From Gemmatimonadota bacterium (lineage in GTDB: Bacteria; Gemmatimonadota; Gemmatimonadetes; Longimicrobiales; Gaopeijiaceae): a stretch of 64,000 bases of DNA. Below, piece by piece: positions 17,342 through 25,471 of this stretch (positions within the stretch are counted from its first letter, which is position 1; each line of letters begins with the position of its first letter). The stretch covers positions 62,001 through 126,000 of the forward strand of contig JAWKQN010000002.1 in NCBI GenBank assembly GCA_041390125.1, in the 5' to 3' direction. The notes under the pieces are model-generated. The model ran no database searches, had not been told where the DNA came from, and was given only the letters and a program-made list of their open reading frames with translations. The position numbers and the translations under genes were made by a program.

Positions 17342-17692
17342 ATGGCCCTGGACCGGGAGTGGATGCGGGGTGCGGCGCCGCTGGCGGTGCTGACGCTGCT
17401 CGAGCGCGGGGACATGTACGGCTACGAGCTGGTGGAGGCCCTGGAGACGCGCTCCGGCGGCCTCCTCGAGCTCGGGCAGTCCACCGTCTACCCCCTGCTC
17501 TACAACCTCGAGGCCCGCGGTTTCGTCGCGCCGGCCCGACGACGGGCTCCGTCCGGACGGGAGCGGAAGTACTACCACCTGACACCGGCCGGGAGGGCCT
17601 GGCTGGTCCTGCAGCGCGACCAGTGGCGGCGCCTCGTGGAGGCGCTGCGCCGACTCGGCGTCGAGGGTGGCGAGACGGAGGCGACGACGTGA
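17342..17692 (+). CDS. PadR-family transcriptional regulator
   Basis: 116 residues from ATG 17342, with the purine-rich GGAGGAGGGAGG just upstream (17329-17340). The winged helix has APLAVLTLLERGDMYGYELVEALE, the recognition helix GQSTVYPLLYNLEARGFV and the wing RERKYYHLTPAGRAWL. Its TGA overlaps the GTG of the next gene by 4 bases, so it is coupled to the ADOP permease it presumably regulates. The 23-bp palindrome upstream is its likely operator. Confidence 0.94.
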   Translation: MALDREWMRGAAPLAVLTLLERGDMYGYELVEALETRSGGLLELGQSTVYPLLYNLEARGFVAPARRRAPSGRERKYYHLTPAGRAWLVLQRDQWRRLVEALRRLGVEGGETEATT

Positions 17693-20391
17693 GGAGCGGC
17701 GGGCCGCGCGACCTGGCCCCCGAGGTGGGTGCCTGCATCGACCGGGTGCTGGCGGCGGCGGGCCTGGAGGGCGAGGCGCGACGCGACGTCCTTGCGGACC
17801 TGCGGGCCCACTTCGAGGACGGCCTGGCCGCGGGCCGGAGCGCGGCGGACCTGCTGGAGCGGTTCGGGGATCCGGAGGCGGCGGGGCGGCGCATCCGGGA
17901 GGTCTGGGGTCGAACGGGGCGGGAGCGCCCGAGGAGGCGGAGGATGGGGTGGGGGCGTTGGATGGGCGAGGTGCGGCAGGCCGCGCGCACGCTGCGCCGC
18001 AGCGGGGCCGTGAGCGCGATGGTGGTGGCTACGCTGGCGTTGGGGATCGGCGCGAACACCGCCGTGTTCACGGCGCTCGACGCGGTGCTGCTGCAGGACC
18101 TGCCCTATCCCGACGCGGATCGGCTCGTGCGGGTCTACGAGAGGGAAGGAGACGTCGGCTTCAACTACCTGCGGGGCCCGGTGATCCAGGCCTACCGGGA
18201 ATGGGACGACGTCTTCACCGACCTGGGCGCGCTCTACACCTACCGTGAGGTGGGCGGCGACCTCACCGGGGGTGACCTCCCCGAGCGGGTGGTCGTCTCC
18301 TCGGCCGACGCCGGGCTCTTCGCTACGCTGGGCGTGCCTCCTCTGCTCGGGCGCACGTTCCGGCCGGAGGAGAGCCTGGGCAGCCCGGACGGATTCAACG
18401 CGGAGACGGGCAGCGCCGTGGCGGTGCTCTCCCACGCGCTCTGGCAACGGCGCTTCTCCGGCGCCGCCGACGTGATCGGTCGCGCGATCGAGATCGATGG
18501 CGTCCGGCGTGAGATCATCGGCGTGATGCCACAGGGATTCACGAATCCGGTCGGCAGCCAACCGGACGTGTGGGTCCCGCAGAACCTGCGGGAAGGCGAC
18601 CGCAACAGCTGGGGCAACTACTACCTGACGTCGGTCGCCCGCCTGCAGCCCGGCCTCACGGTCGAAGCGGCGCGCGCCCGCCTGGCGGCGCATGCCGACG
18701 CGCTGGCGCGCGTGCGCCCCGAGATCGGCGACTGGCGTCCCGCGATCCTGCCCCTGCAGGAAGACCTCGTCGGCGAATCGCGCCGCACGATGTTGTGGGT
18801 GCTCGCCGGAGCCGTGGCGCTGGTGCTGCTCAGCACCTGCGTGAACGCGGGCAACCTGATCTTCGCCCGTGCGCTCGCCCGCTCACGGGAGCTGGCCGTG
18901 CGCGGCGCGCTGGGCGCGAACCGGGCCCGCCTGTTCGTCCACCTGCTCCTGGAGAGCGCTTTGTTGGCCGTTGGCGGTGGGGTCGCCGGTCTGCTGCTCG
19001 GCTGGGGCGCCCTCAAGGGCCTGCTGATGCTCGCTCCGGAGGCGCTGCCGGCCCTCACCCGACCGACGCTCAGTCCGCGGATCCTGCTCCTGGGCTTCGC
19101 GGTCACGGGCGTGGCGTTGCTCCTGTCCGGGCTGGTGCCGGCGCTGCGGCTGTCGCGCACCCCGCCCGCAGAAGCGCTGCGCAGTGGCGGAAGGGGTGGC
19201 ACGGAGTCGAGGCGGCTGCGCTCCGTGCGCAGCGGCCTCGTGATCACCCAGCTCGCGGTGGCGCTGGCGCTGGTGGTGGGGGCGGGCCTCCTCGTACGGA
19301 GCTTCGCGTCGCTGCGGCAGGTGGAGCTGGGCTTCCAGCCCGAAGGCGTGCTCACCTTCGAGGTGCATCTGCCTTCGACGCGGTATCCGGAAGGCGCCGA
19401 CCGTGTGCGCTTCCACCGGACCCTGGAGCAGCAGGTCGCTGCGTTGCCGGGGGTGCACGCCGTAGGCGCCACGTCCTGGCTGCCCGTGAACGGCCGCTAC
19501 AACATCTGGGGGCTGTCCACGGATCCCGGTGATCTCGAGAACGACGACGGGTGGAGCCAGGCGGACGTGCGCATCATCGCCGGTGACTACTTCGACGCTG
19601 CCGGCATCCGGGTGCTGCGCGGCGCGCAGGCAGCGGACGTGGACATGGAGGGCGCGTCCAACGTCCTGTGGATCAACGAGACCCTCGCGGAGCGCCTGTT
19701 CCCGGACGAGGATCCACTGGGGCGCCTGCTCTTCGCCGCCAACGACGAGCGCCGCATCGTGGGGGTGGTCCAGGACGTGGCGCATACGCCGCGTGGTGCC
19801 GTGGCGCCGCAGATCTTCGTGCCGCATGCCCAGCATGCGGACGACCGCAACTGGCCGCTCACCCAGGTGGTCCGCGCGGACGGGGACCTGGGCGCCCTGC
19901 GAGAGCAGATCCGGGGTACCCTGGCGCGGATCGATCCCGCGTTGGTGCTCTACCGCCCTCGTCCGCTCTCGGGTTGGTTGGACGCCTCCCGTGCGCAGGA
20001 TCGCTTCGCGCTGGCGCTGATGGGCGGCTTCGCGCTCCTGGCCCTGCTCCTCTCCGCGATCGGCACGTTCGGGGTGTTGTCCGGCTCGGTGGCGCGCCGG
20101 CGCAAGGAGATCGGGATCCGCATGGCGCTGGGCGCGGATCGCGCGAGCGTGCGGCGGACGGTCCTGGCCTCCGCCGCCGCGCTGACCGCGGGCGGCGCGG
20201 CGGCGGGCCTGCTCGTCGCTTGGGTAGGCACCCGCTGGTTGGACGCCATCCTGTTCGACGTGGGGCGGACGGACGTCACCGTGTTCGTCGGCGCCACGGG
20301 TCTGATCGCCGGGCTCGCCCTGGTGGCCGCGTGGGTGCCGGCGCTGCGGGCGTCGCGGGTGGATCCGGCCCGGACCCTGGCGGAGGAGTAG
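17689..20391 (+). CDS. ADOP-family FtsX/MacB-like permease
   Basis: 900 residues from GTG 17689, in a GTGA overlap with padR. The N-terminal prefix (LAPEVGACIDRVLAAAGLEGEARRDVLADLRAHFEDGLAAGRSAADLLERFGDPE) resembles HAAS-like helical domains often found with PadR partners. This is a third prefix type in the window. Then follow a first membrane helix (AMVVATLALGIGANTAVF), periplasmic domain, FtsX block (NAGNLIFARALARSRELAVRGALGANRARL), second periplasmic domain and last FtsX block ending RASRVDPARTLAEE. No ATPase is adjacent. Substrate unknown. Confidence 0.93.
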   Translation: MRSGGPRDLAPEVGACIDRVLAAAGLEGEARRDVLADLRAHFEDGLAAGRSAADLLERFGDPEAAGRRIREVWGRTGRERPRRRRMGWGRWMGEVRQAARTLRRSGAVSAMVVATLALGIGANTAVFTALDAVLLQDLPYPDADRLVRVYEREGDVGFNYLRGPVIQAYREWDDVFTDLGALYTYREVGGDLTGGDLPERVVVSSADAGLFATLGVPPLLGRTFRPEESLGSPDGFNAETGSAVAVLSHALWQRRFSGAADVIGRAIEIDGVRREIIGVMPQGFTNPVGSQPDVWVPQNLREGDRNSWGNYYLTSVARLQPGLTVEAARARLAAHADALARVRPEIGDWRPAILPLQEDLVGESRRTMLWVLAGAVALVLLSTCVNAGNLIFARALARSRELAVRGALGANRARLFVHLLLESALLAVGGGVAGLLLGWGALKGLLMLAPEALPALTRPTLSPRILLLGFAVTGVALLLSGLVPALRLSRTPPAEALRSGGRGGTESRRLRSVRSGLVITQLAVALALVVGAGLLVRSFASLRQVELGFQPEGVLTFEVHLPSTRYPEGADRVRFHRTLEQQVAALPGVHAVGATSWLPVNGRYNIWGLSTDPGDLENDDGWSQADVRIIAGDYFDAAGIRVLRGAQAADVDMEGASNVLWINETLAERLFPDEDPLGRLLFAANDERRIVGVVQDVAHTPRGAVAPQIFVPHAQHADDRNWPLTQVVRADGDLGALREQIRGTLARIDPALVLYRPRPLSGWLDASRAQDRFALALMGGFALLALLLSAIGTFGVLSGSVARRRKEIGIRMALGADRASVRRTVLASAAALTAGGAAAGLLVAWVGTRWLDAILFDVGRTDVTVFVGATGLIAGLALVAAWVPALRASRVDPARTLAEE

Positions 20392-20440
20392 GGGCGGAGC
20401 GGGTCAGCCCGAGGCCGCCCCACCGCGACGCCCGAAGGGT

Positions 20441-20595
20441 CGAGACCCCCGGGTCCCCGGAGCGGGGGATCGGATGCGGAGCGCCCCCGCAGCAGCGGAC
20501 ACGCAGACCCGACGCTCCGCATCCGCTCAGCGAGCCTCCGACCAGGGACCCGCCGGCCAGGCGAGCGACCCCGCGCAGGGGACCCGGGGGTCTCG
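20441..20595. repeat. Nested long-range inverted repeats
   Basis: The outer arms (20441-20458 and 20578-20595) are exact reverse complements over 18 bases. Inside them 20471-20483 pairs exactly with 20513-20525 (13 bp). Together they could fold as a large branched RNA or cruciform downstream of the ADOP gene. Confidence 0.7.
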
Positions 20596-20631
20596 GCCCC
20601 GCCCGAACGCGGGCGGTGCCAGGAACGCGAA

Positions 20632-20667
20632 CGGGCTCGCCGAGCGGAAAACGCCTCGACGAGCCCG
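20632..20667 (-). terminator. Terminator hairpin downstream of the sortilin-like gene
   Basis: A 13-bp stem with one mismatch (20632-20644 with 20655-20667) closes a 10-nt loop with a run of four A (T on the minus strand). It lies 25 bases past the minus-strand stop at 20692. Confidence 0.6.
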
Positions 20668-20691
20668 CTGCTACGGCGCCCTACGACCCGC

Positions 20692-23600
20692 CTACATCAC
20701 CGGGCACGGCCCTTCCGGCGTGCAGTTGGGATTGATGGTCGGCAGCCCCAACCGCTGCAACTCCCGGTTCACCGCCGCCAGGTCGGTGGCCCAGATGCGG
20801 TCCAGCCGGTCCGTGTAGCCCTTCAGCTCGTCCGACAGGATCCCGAGGATCTCCGGCATGTTGGTGCTGGGCGGACCGTCTCCCCGCTCGGCCATCGACA
20901 TGAGGTTGGCCAACCGGTTGTTGACCTTGATGGGGAAGTTGAGCGGATCCTGACCGCTGCGATTCCGGACCTGGTAGATGTTCTCCTCGACGTCCGAGGC
21001 GTTCGTCTCCAGCGTCTCCGCCGCGCTGGCCAGGCGCCCGTCGTCCGAACGCTCGAGGCGATCCTCCAGCTGGTCCTTCACGTTGCGGATGGCGATCACG
21101 GCCCGATTGGCCTCGGTCACCTTGTCCCGCACCGCGCTGGAGAACTCGTACTGCGCGATCAGATCGGCGTCCGTCACGTCGGTGATCCACGGATTGCGTT
21201 CGATCGTCACCGGGGCGGTGGCCGTGTGGTCGTCTGCCGTCAGGCGCGCGGTGTAGCGGCCGGGAGGCAGCGTGGGTCCGCTGCTGCGCACGCCCCAGTA
21301 GATCATCCCCGGGAAGACCTCGAAGCCGTCCGCCCGCAGATCCCAGGCGATGTGGTTCAGACCCGCCTCGAGGGGGAGGTCGGGTCCAGCGCGGTACCGA
21401 TCGGCCGGATCCGACGTCGCGGTGCTGTCCGGTGTGGTCGTGTCCGCCTGGAAGGTCCGCACAACCGCGCCGGACGCATCCACGATCTCGAGCTGCGCCC
21501 ACGACGGCTTGTCCTTCAGCCACCAGCTCAGGATGAGCGGTCCACCCGAGCGGATGCCCGCAGGGGGTGTGAACAGCGTGGCGGCCTGCCGCGTCAGGTC
21601 CGGCGTCATCTGCCGGAGCGGCGCGATGTTGTCCAGGATCCAGAAGCTGCGGCCATGCGTGCCGATCACCAGGTCGTTGTCCTCCACGATCAGGTCGGCC
21701 ACGGGTACGTCCGGCAGGTTGTTGTTGAGGCTCTGCCAGTGGGCGCCGTCGTCGTACGAGAGGTAGACGCCATGCTGCGTGGCCGCGTAGAGCAGGCCCT
21801 GGCGCGTCGGGTCCTCACGCACGGCATGCACGTAGTCGTCGTTGCGGATGCCGTTGACGATCTTCGTCCACGTCTGGCCGTAGTCGGACGTCTTCCAGAT
21901 GTGGGGTGCGCGGTCGTTGAGCAGGGGACGCCGCACCGAGATGTACGCGCGCCCCGTCTCGAAGGCGGATGCGTCGATCTGGCTGACGCGGCCGAACTCC
22001 GGCATGTCGGGCGGGGTGACGTCGGTCCACGTCTTCCCGCCGTCCCGCGTCACATGCACGAGCCCGTCGTCGGAGCCCGTCCAGATGACGTTCACGTCCC
22101 GCTTGCTCGGCCCCACCGCGAAGATGGTGGCATAGACCTCGGGGCCGTTCATGTCCCCGGTGATGGGACCGCCCGACTTCTGCAGGGTGGCGGGGTCGGC
22201 ACGGGTGAGGTCGCCACTGAGCTGCTCCCAGGTGCGCCCGCCGTCCTGGGTCATCCACAGCCGCTGGGACGACACGTACAGACGGGTGGGATCCACCTTG
22301 GAGAACAGGATCGGGAAGGTCCACTGCCACCGCTCGCGGATCTCGATGGCGGGCTCGCCCGAGTAGAACCAGGGATACGGGTTCACCTCGCGCGAGGTGC
22401 CCAGCCGCCGATTGAACTTGTCGACGTACGAGCCGTTGTTGGTGCCGGAGTAGAACTGATCCAGGTCCAGCGGATCCGGGGCGATGTAGCCGGGTTCGCC
22501 ACCGCCCGCCACGTAGGAGAGCTCGGTGGACCCTGCGGTCACGTCCCCGCCGCGGTTGCCGCCCCCGAAGCCCCGGCTCACCCCGAAGCCGAAACGGGCG
22601 GCATTCCAGTCCGACGGCGTGCACAGCGTGCTGTTGTCCTGCTGCGACCCGCAGACGTGGTAGGGGATGTGCTCCGTGGTGATGGCGTGGTAGAACTGGG
22701 CGGTCGGGAAGTCCTGATCGGTCCAGCTGTCCCCCGTGTTGGTGGAGACGGCGCCCCCGCCGTCGTTGCCCACCACCAGGTGCTCCGCCTGGTCGGGGTC
22801 GATCCAGAAGTCGTGGAAGTCCCCGTGCGTGCCGTTGTTGATGGTCTCCAGGGTCTTGCCGCCGTCCTCGGAGCGGAACAGCGACGTGTTCTGCAGATAC
22901 ACCACGTCCTCGTCGTGCGGGTCGGCGAAGACGTGCGTGTAGTAGAAGGCCCGCTGACGGATGGAGCGATCATCGTTGATCAGCGTCCAGGTGGCGCCTC
23001 CGTCGTCGCTGGAGAAGAGCCCGCCGTTGTCGTTCTCGACCAGCGCGTAGACCCGGTTCGAGTTGGCACGCGACACCGATACGCCGATCCGCCCCACCAG
23101 GCCCTCCTGGGGCAGTCCGGGGTTGCGGGTGATCTCACGCCAGGTCTCCCCGCCGTCGGTGCTCTTGAAGAGCCCGGAGCCGGGGCCACCGCTCGACATC
23201 TGGTACTCCTTGCGATACGCCTCCCAGAGGGATGCGTAGAGCACGTCCGGGTTGTTGCGGTCGATGCTGATGTCGATGGCACCCGTCTTCCCGTCGCGGA
23301 ACAGCACCTTGCGCCAGGTGGTGCCCCCGTCCGTGCTCTTGTACACGCCGCGTTCGTCGCTGTCGACGCTGTACTTGCCGAACACGGCCGCGAAGACGAT
23401 GTCCGGATCGGTCGGGTGGATGCGGACCTTGGAGATGGCATCCACGTTGCGGAAGCCGACGTGCTCCCAGGTCTCGCCGGCATCCCGGCTCCGGTAGATG
23501 CCGTCGCCCGGCATGATGTTGCCGCGGATGCAGCTCTCTCCGGTCCCGATCACGACGAAGTCCGGGTCGGTCTCCGACACGGCCACCGCGCCCACCGATG

Positions 23601-23898
23601 CCGACGTGATCTTGTGGTCGGTGACGGCGGCCCACGTCACGCCGGCGTCGGTGGTCTTCCAGAGGCCGCCACCCACGGCGCCGAAGTAGGCCTCGTCGGG
23701 GCGACCGCGCACGCCGGAGACGGCGATGGAGCGGCCGCCGCGGTCGGGGCCGATGTTGCGCCAGCGGTAGCCGGCCAGGAGCGTGGAGTCCAACTGGACG
23801 GCCTGCAGCGTCTGCTGGGCCGCCGCGGACGACGGGGAAGCGCCGAACCCCAGGGCACCGAGAGCCGCGAGGGCGGGCAGGATACGGGTCGTTCGCAT
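20692..23898 (-). CDS. Secreted sortilin/VPS10-like BNR beta-propeller protein
   Basis: 1068 residues from the ATG at 23898; the frame stays open further upstream but without family content. A signal peptide (ILPALAALGALGFGASPSSAAAQ) precedes two propeller domains. I count ten Asp-box (S/T-x-D-x-G-x-T-W) copies, for example KTTDAGVTW, RSRDAGETW, KSTDGGTTW, KSTDGGETW, SSDDGGATW, MTQDGGRTW, VTRDGGKTW and KTSDYGQTW. A C-terminal segment of about 250 residues (IRSGGPLILSWWLKD to NPNCTPEGPCPVM) has an Ig-like part and a helical part. Homologues are usually annotated 'glycosyl hydrolase, BNR repeat' or 'sortilin'. Enzymatic activity is not demonstrated for this group, so binding of polysaccharide or protein outside the cell is inference. 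Confidence 0.92.
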   Translation of the reverse strand: MRTTRILPALAALGALGFGASPSSAAAQQTLQAVQLDSTLLAGYRWRNIGPDRGGRSIAVSGVRGRPDEAYFGAVGGGLWKTTDAGVTWAAVTDHKITSASVGAVAVSETDPDFVVIGTGESCIRGNIMPGDGIYRSRDAGETWEHVGFRNVDAISKVRIHPTDPDIVFAAVFGKYSVDSDERGVYKSTDGGTTWRKVLFRDGKTGAIDISIDRNNPDVLYASLWEAYRKEYQMSSGGPGSGLFKSTDGGETWREITRNPGLPQEGLVGRIGVSVSRANSNRVYALVENDNGGLFSSDDGGATWTLINDDRSIRQRAFYYTHVFADPHDEDVVYLQNTSLFRSEDGGKTLETINNGTHGDFHDFWIDPDQAEHLVVGNDGGGAVSTNTGDSWTDQDFPTAQFYHAITTEHIPYHVCGSQQDNSTLCTPSDWNAARFGFGVSRGFGGGNRGGDVTAGSTELSYVAGGGEPGYIAPDPLDLDQFYSGTNNGSYVDKFNRRLGTSREVNPYPWFYSGEPAIEIRERWQWTFPILFSKVDPTRLYVSSQRLWMTQDGGRTWEQLSGDLTRADPATLQKSGGPITGDMNGPEVYATIFAVGPSKRDVNVIWTGSDDGLVHVTRDGGKTWTDVTPPDMPEFGRVSQIDASAFETGRAYISVRRPLLNDRAPHIWKTSDYGQTWTKIVNGIRNDDYVHAVREDPTRQGLLYAATQHGVYLSYDDGAHWQSLNNNLPDVPVADLIVEDNDLVIGTHGRSFWILDNIAPLRQMTPDLTRQAATLFTPPAGIRSGGPLILSWWLKDKPSWAQLEIVDASGAVVRTFQADTTTPDSTATSDPADRYRAGPDLPLEAGLNHIAWDLRADGFEVFPGMIYWGVRSSGPTLPPGRYTARLTADDHTATAPVTIERNPWITDVTDADLIAQYEFSSAVRDKVTEANRAVIAIRNVKDQLEDRLERSDDGRLASAAETLETNASDVEENIYQVRNRSGQDPLNFPIKVNNRLANLMSMAERGDGPPSTNMPEILGILSDELKGYTDRLDRIWATDLAAVNRELQRLGLPTINPNCTPEGPCPVM

Positions 23899-24081
23899 GA
23901 TACCGGGTTCCAGATCGGGTGGGACGTGCGGAGCGGGCGAAAGGTAGGACGCAGCGGGCAACCGTGCACCTCGGGAGGGCGGCGTCGCGGTCCGACGCGG
24001 CCCCGCCACGCGCGACCGTACGCCCGCTTCGCGGGTACGGGAGGGCGTCCCCCCCGCACGGAACGCACGAGGAACCCCACC

Positions 24082-24630
24082 ATGCAGGAATCGACATCGC
24101 GCCGGGGACCGGGTGGATGGCGCTGGTTCGGCCAGGAGCGGCCTCCATTCGCCGAGGAGCCCCACCCGGGGCAGGAGTCCGTGTGGGACTATCCGCGCCC
24201 GCCCCGGATCGCGGAGGACGCGCGCGAGGTCGTCGTATGCATCGGCGACCTGGAGCTGGCTCGGACCCGCCGGGCCCGTCGGGTCCTGGAGACGGCCAGC
24301 CCACCCACGTTCTACCTCCCCCCGGAGGACGTGCGGATGGAGGTGCTGCATCCCCTGGCCGGCCGCTCCCACTGCGAGTGGAAGGGCAGCGCGCGCTACT
24401 GGGGCCTCGGCGCCGCGGGCGCGCACCGCGGGGCGATCGGCTGGAGCTATCCCGAGCCATCGGCGGCCTTCGCGGCGCTCCGCGACTGGCTGTCCTTCTA
24501 TCCGGCCCTGTGCGAGTGCACGGTGGACGGCGAGCGTGTGCGTCCCCAGCCGGGCGGGTTCTACGGCGGCTGGTTGACCTCGGAGATCGCCGGGCCGGTC
24601 AAGGGGACGCCGGGCACCGGCGGATGGTGA
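24082..24630 (+). CDS. DUF427 domain protein
   Basis: 182 residues from ATG 24082 with a GAGGAA site upstream. Family features are the short beta-barrel core with VVVCIGDLELARTRRARRVLETASPPTFYLPPEDV, the SHCEWKGSARYW motif and AIGWSYPEPS. The C-terminal part (RPQPGGFYGGWLTSEIAGPVKG) is also typical. The family (Pfam PF04248) is cytoplasmic and of unknown function. The N-terminal 45 residues, rich in Gly, Pro and Trp, are usual for the longer form. The TGA overlaps the next start codons, so it is coupled to the beta-barrel gene downstream. Confidence 0.9.
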   Translation: MQESTSRRGPGGWRWFGQERPPFAEEPHPGQESVWDYPRPPRIAEDAREVVVCIGDLELARTRRARRVLETASPPTFYLPPEDVRMEVLHPLAGRSHCEWKGSARYWGLGAAGAHRGAIGWSYPEPSAAFAALRDWLSFYPALCECTVDGERVRPQPGGFYGGWLTSEIAGPVKGTPGTGGW

Positions 24631-25385
24631 GCGGTCGGAGTGGGGCCGGGGCACTCCTCGTGGTCTCTCTCCTGCTCGCGACGACCGGCGCGTCCGCCGC
24701 CGGCCAGGCACCCCTGGCACTGCACGTCGAGGCCTACGGGGGACGGTCCTGGACGGCCGCGTCCGACCTCACGCTGCGTGTGGGTCAGGAACGGCTCGAG
24801 ATCCGACGCGTGCGCTGGGAGGACGAGTCCTTCGAGAGCCCCATCTACTACGGCCTGCGCCTGCGGGTGGAGCGCGCCGACCAACCCTGGTCGGCGGTCC
24901 TCGACTTCACCCATGCGAAGGTCGTGGCGGATCCCACGCAGGAGGTCGACCTGGAGGGCTCGTTCGGCGGAGCCGCGGTCGATGGGCGCCGCCCTCTCGC
25001 CGACGTGCTCGAGCACCTCGAGATGAGCCACGGCTACAACGTGCTCACGGTCGGTGCGCGGCGCCGCTGGACGCCCGGAGGCGGCGACGGGCGCCTGGGC
25101 CTGCATGCGGCAGCCGGGTTGGGCGTGCTGGTCCCGCACGTCGAGGTGCGGGTCGCAGGTGAGCGGACGTTCCGGCATCAGCTCACCGGACCCCTGGCGC
25201 GCCTGGGCGTGGGCGCCTCCGTCCCGCTCACGGATCGGATGGAGGCCTTCGCCGACTATGGCTGGATGGTGGTCCGATCCCGTCTCGAGCTCGAAGGCGG
25301 CAACGCCCTCCACCTGACCACCCACACGCACGCGCTGAACGCCGGGATCGCCGTACGGGCGCTCGGCCCGCCCCGGGATCGCTGA
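24624..25385 (+). CDS. Predicted secreted beta-barrel (outer-membrane) protein
   Basis: 253 residues from ATG 24624 (or the next codon, GTG 24627, which makes a GTGA overlap with the DUF427 stop). There is a signal peptide (GALLVVSLLLATTGASAAGQ). The rest alternates polar and apolar residues in repeated strands: YYGLRLRVERADQPWSAVLDF, YNVLTVGARRRW, LGLHAAAGLGVLVPHVEVRVAG, ARLGVGASVPLTDRMEAFADYGW and HALNAGIAVRAL. These suggest an 8-stranded barrel. It resembles small Omp/opacity-type barrels but I do not recognise a named family. A final LGPPRDR tail replaces the usual terminal phenylalanine. Confidence 0.75.
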   Translation: MVSGRSGAGALLVVSLLLATTGASAAGQAPLALHVEAYGGRSWTAASDLTLRVGQERLEIRRVRWEDESFESPIYYGLRLRVERADQPWSAVLDFTHAKVVADPTQEVDLEGSFGGAAVDGRRPLADVLEHLEMSHGYNVLTVGARRRWTPGGGDGRLGLHAAAGLGVLVPHVEVRVAGERTFRHQLTGPLARLGVGASVPLTDRMEAFADYGWMVVRSRLELEGGNALHLTTHTHALNAGIAVRALGPPRDR

Positions 25386-25471
25386 CCGCCGCTGCTTGCG
25401 TCACCCCGGGCAGGGGTGTAGTCCAAGAGAGGCCGGTCCGCCCGGCCGTCGCTCATCCTCCAGGGGGCTTC

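Larger units (their letters stand above)
20392..20691. other. Intergenic region rich in inverted repeats
   Basis: 300 bases between convergent genes with no credible coding content. It contains a long-range 18-bp perfect inverted repeat (20441-20458 with 20578-20595) enclosing a second perfect 13-bp one (20471-20483 with 20513-20525), and a separate terminator hairpin at 20632-20667. Confidence 0.7.

Noticed and set aside
21226..24630. A >1100-codon plus-strand open frame across the sortilin-like gene
   Set aside because: The minus strand encodes ten Asp boxes in order, so this frame is a mirror. Only its last 182 codons (from 24082) are real, as the DUF427 gene.
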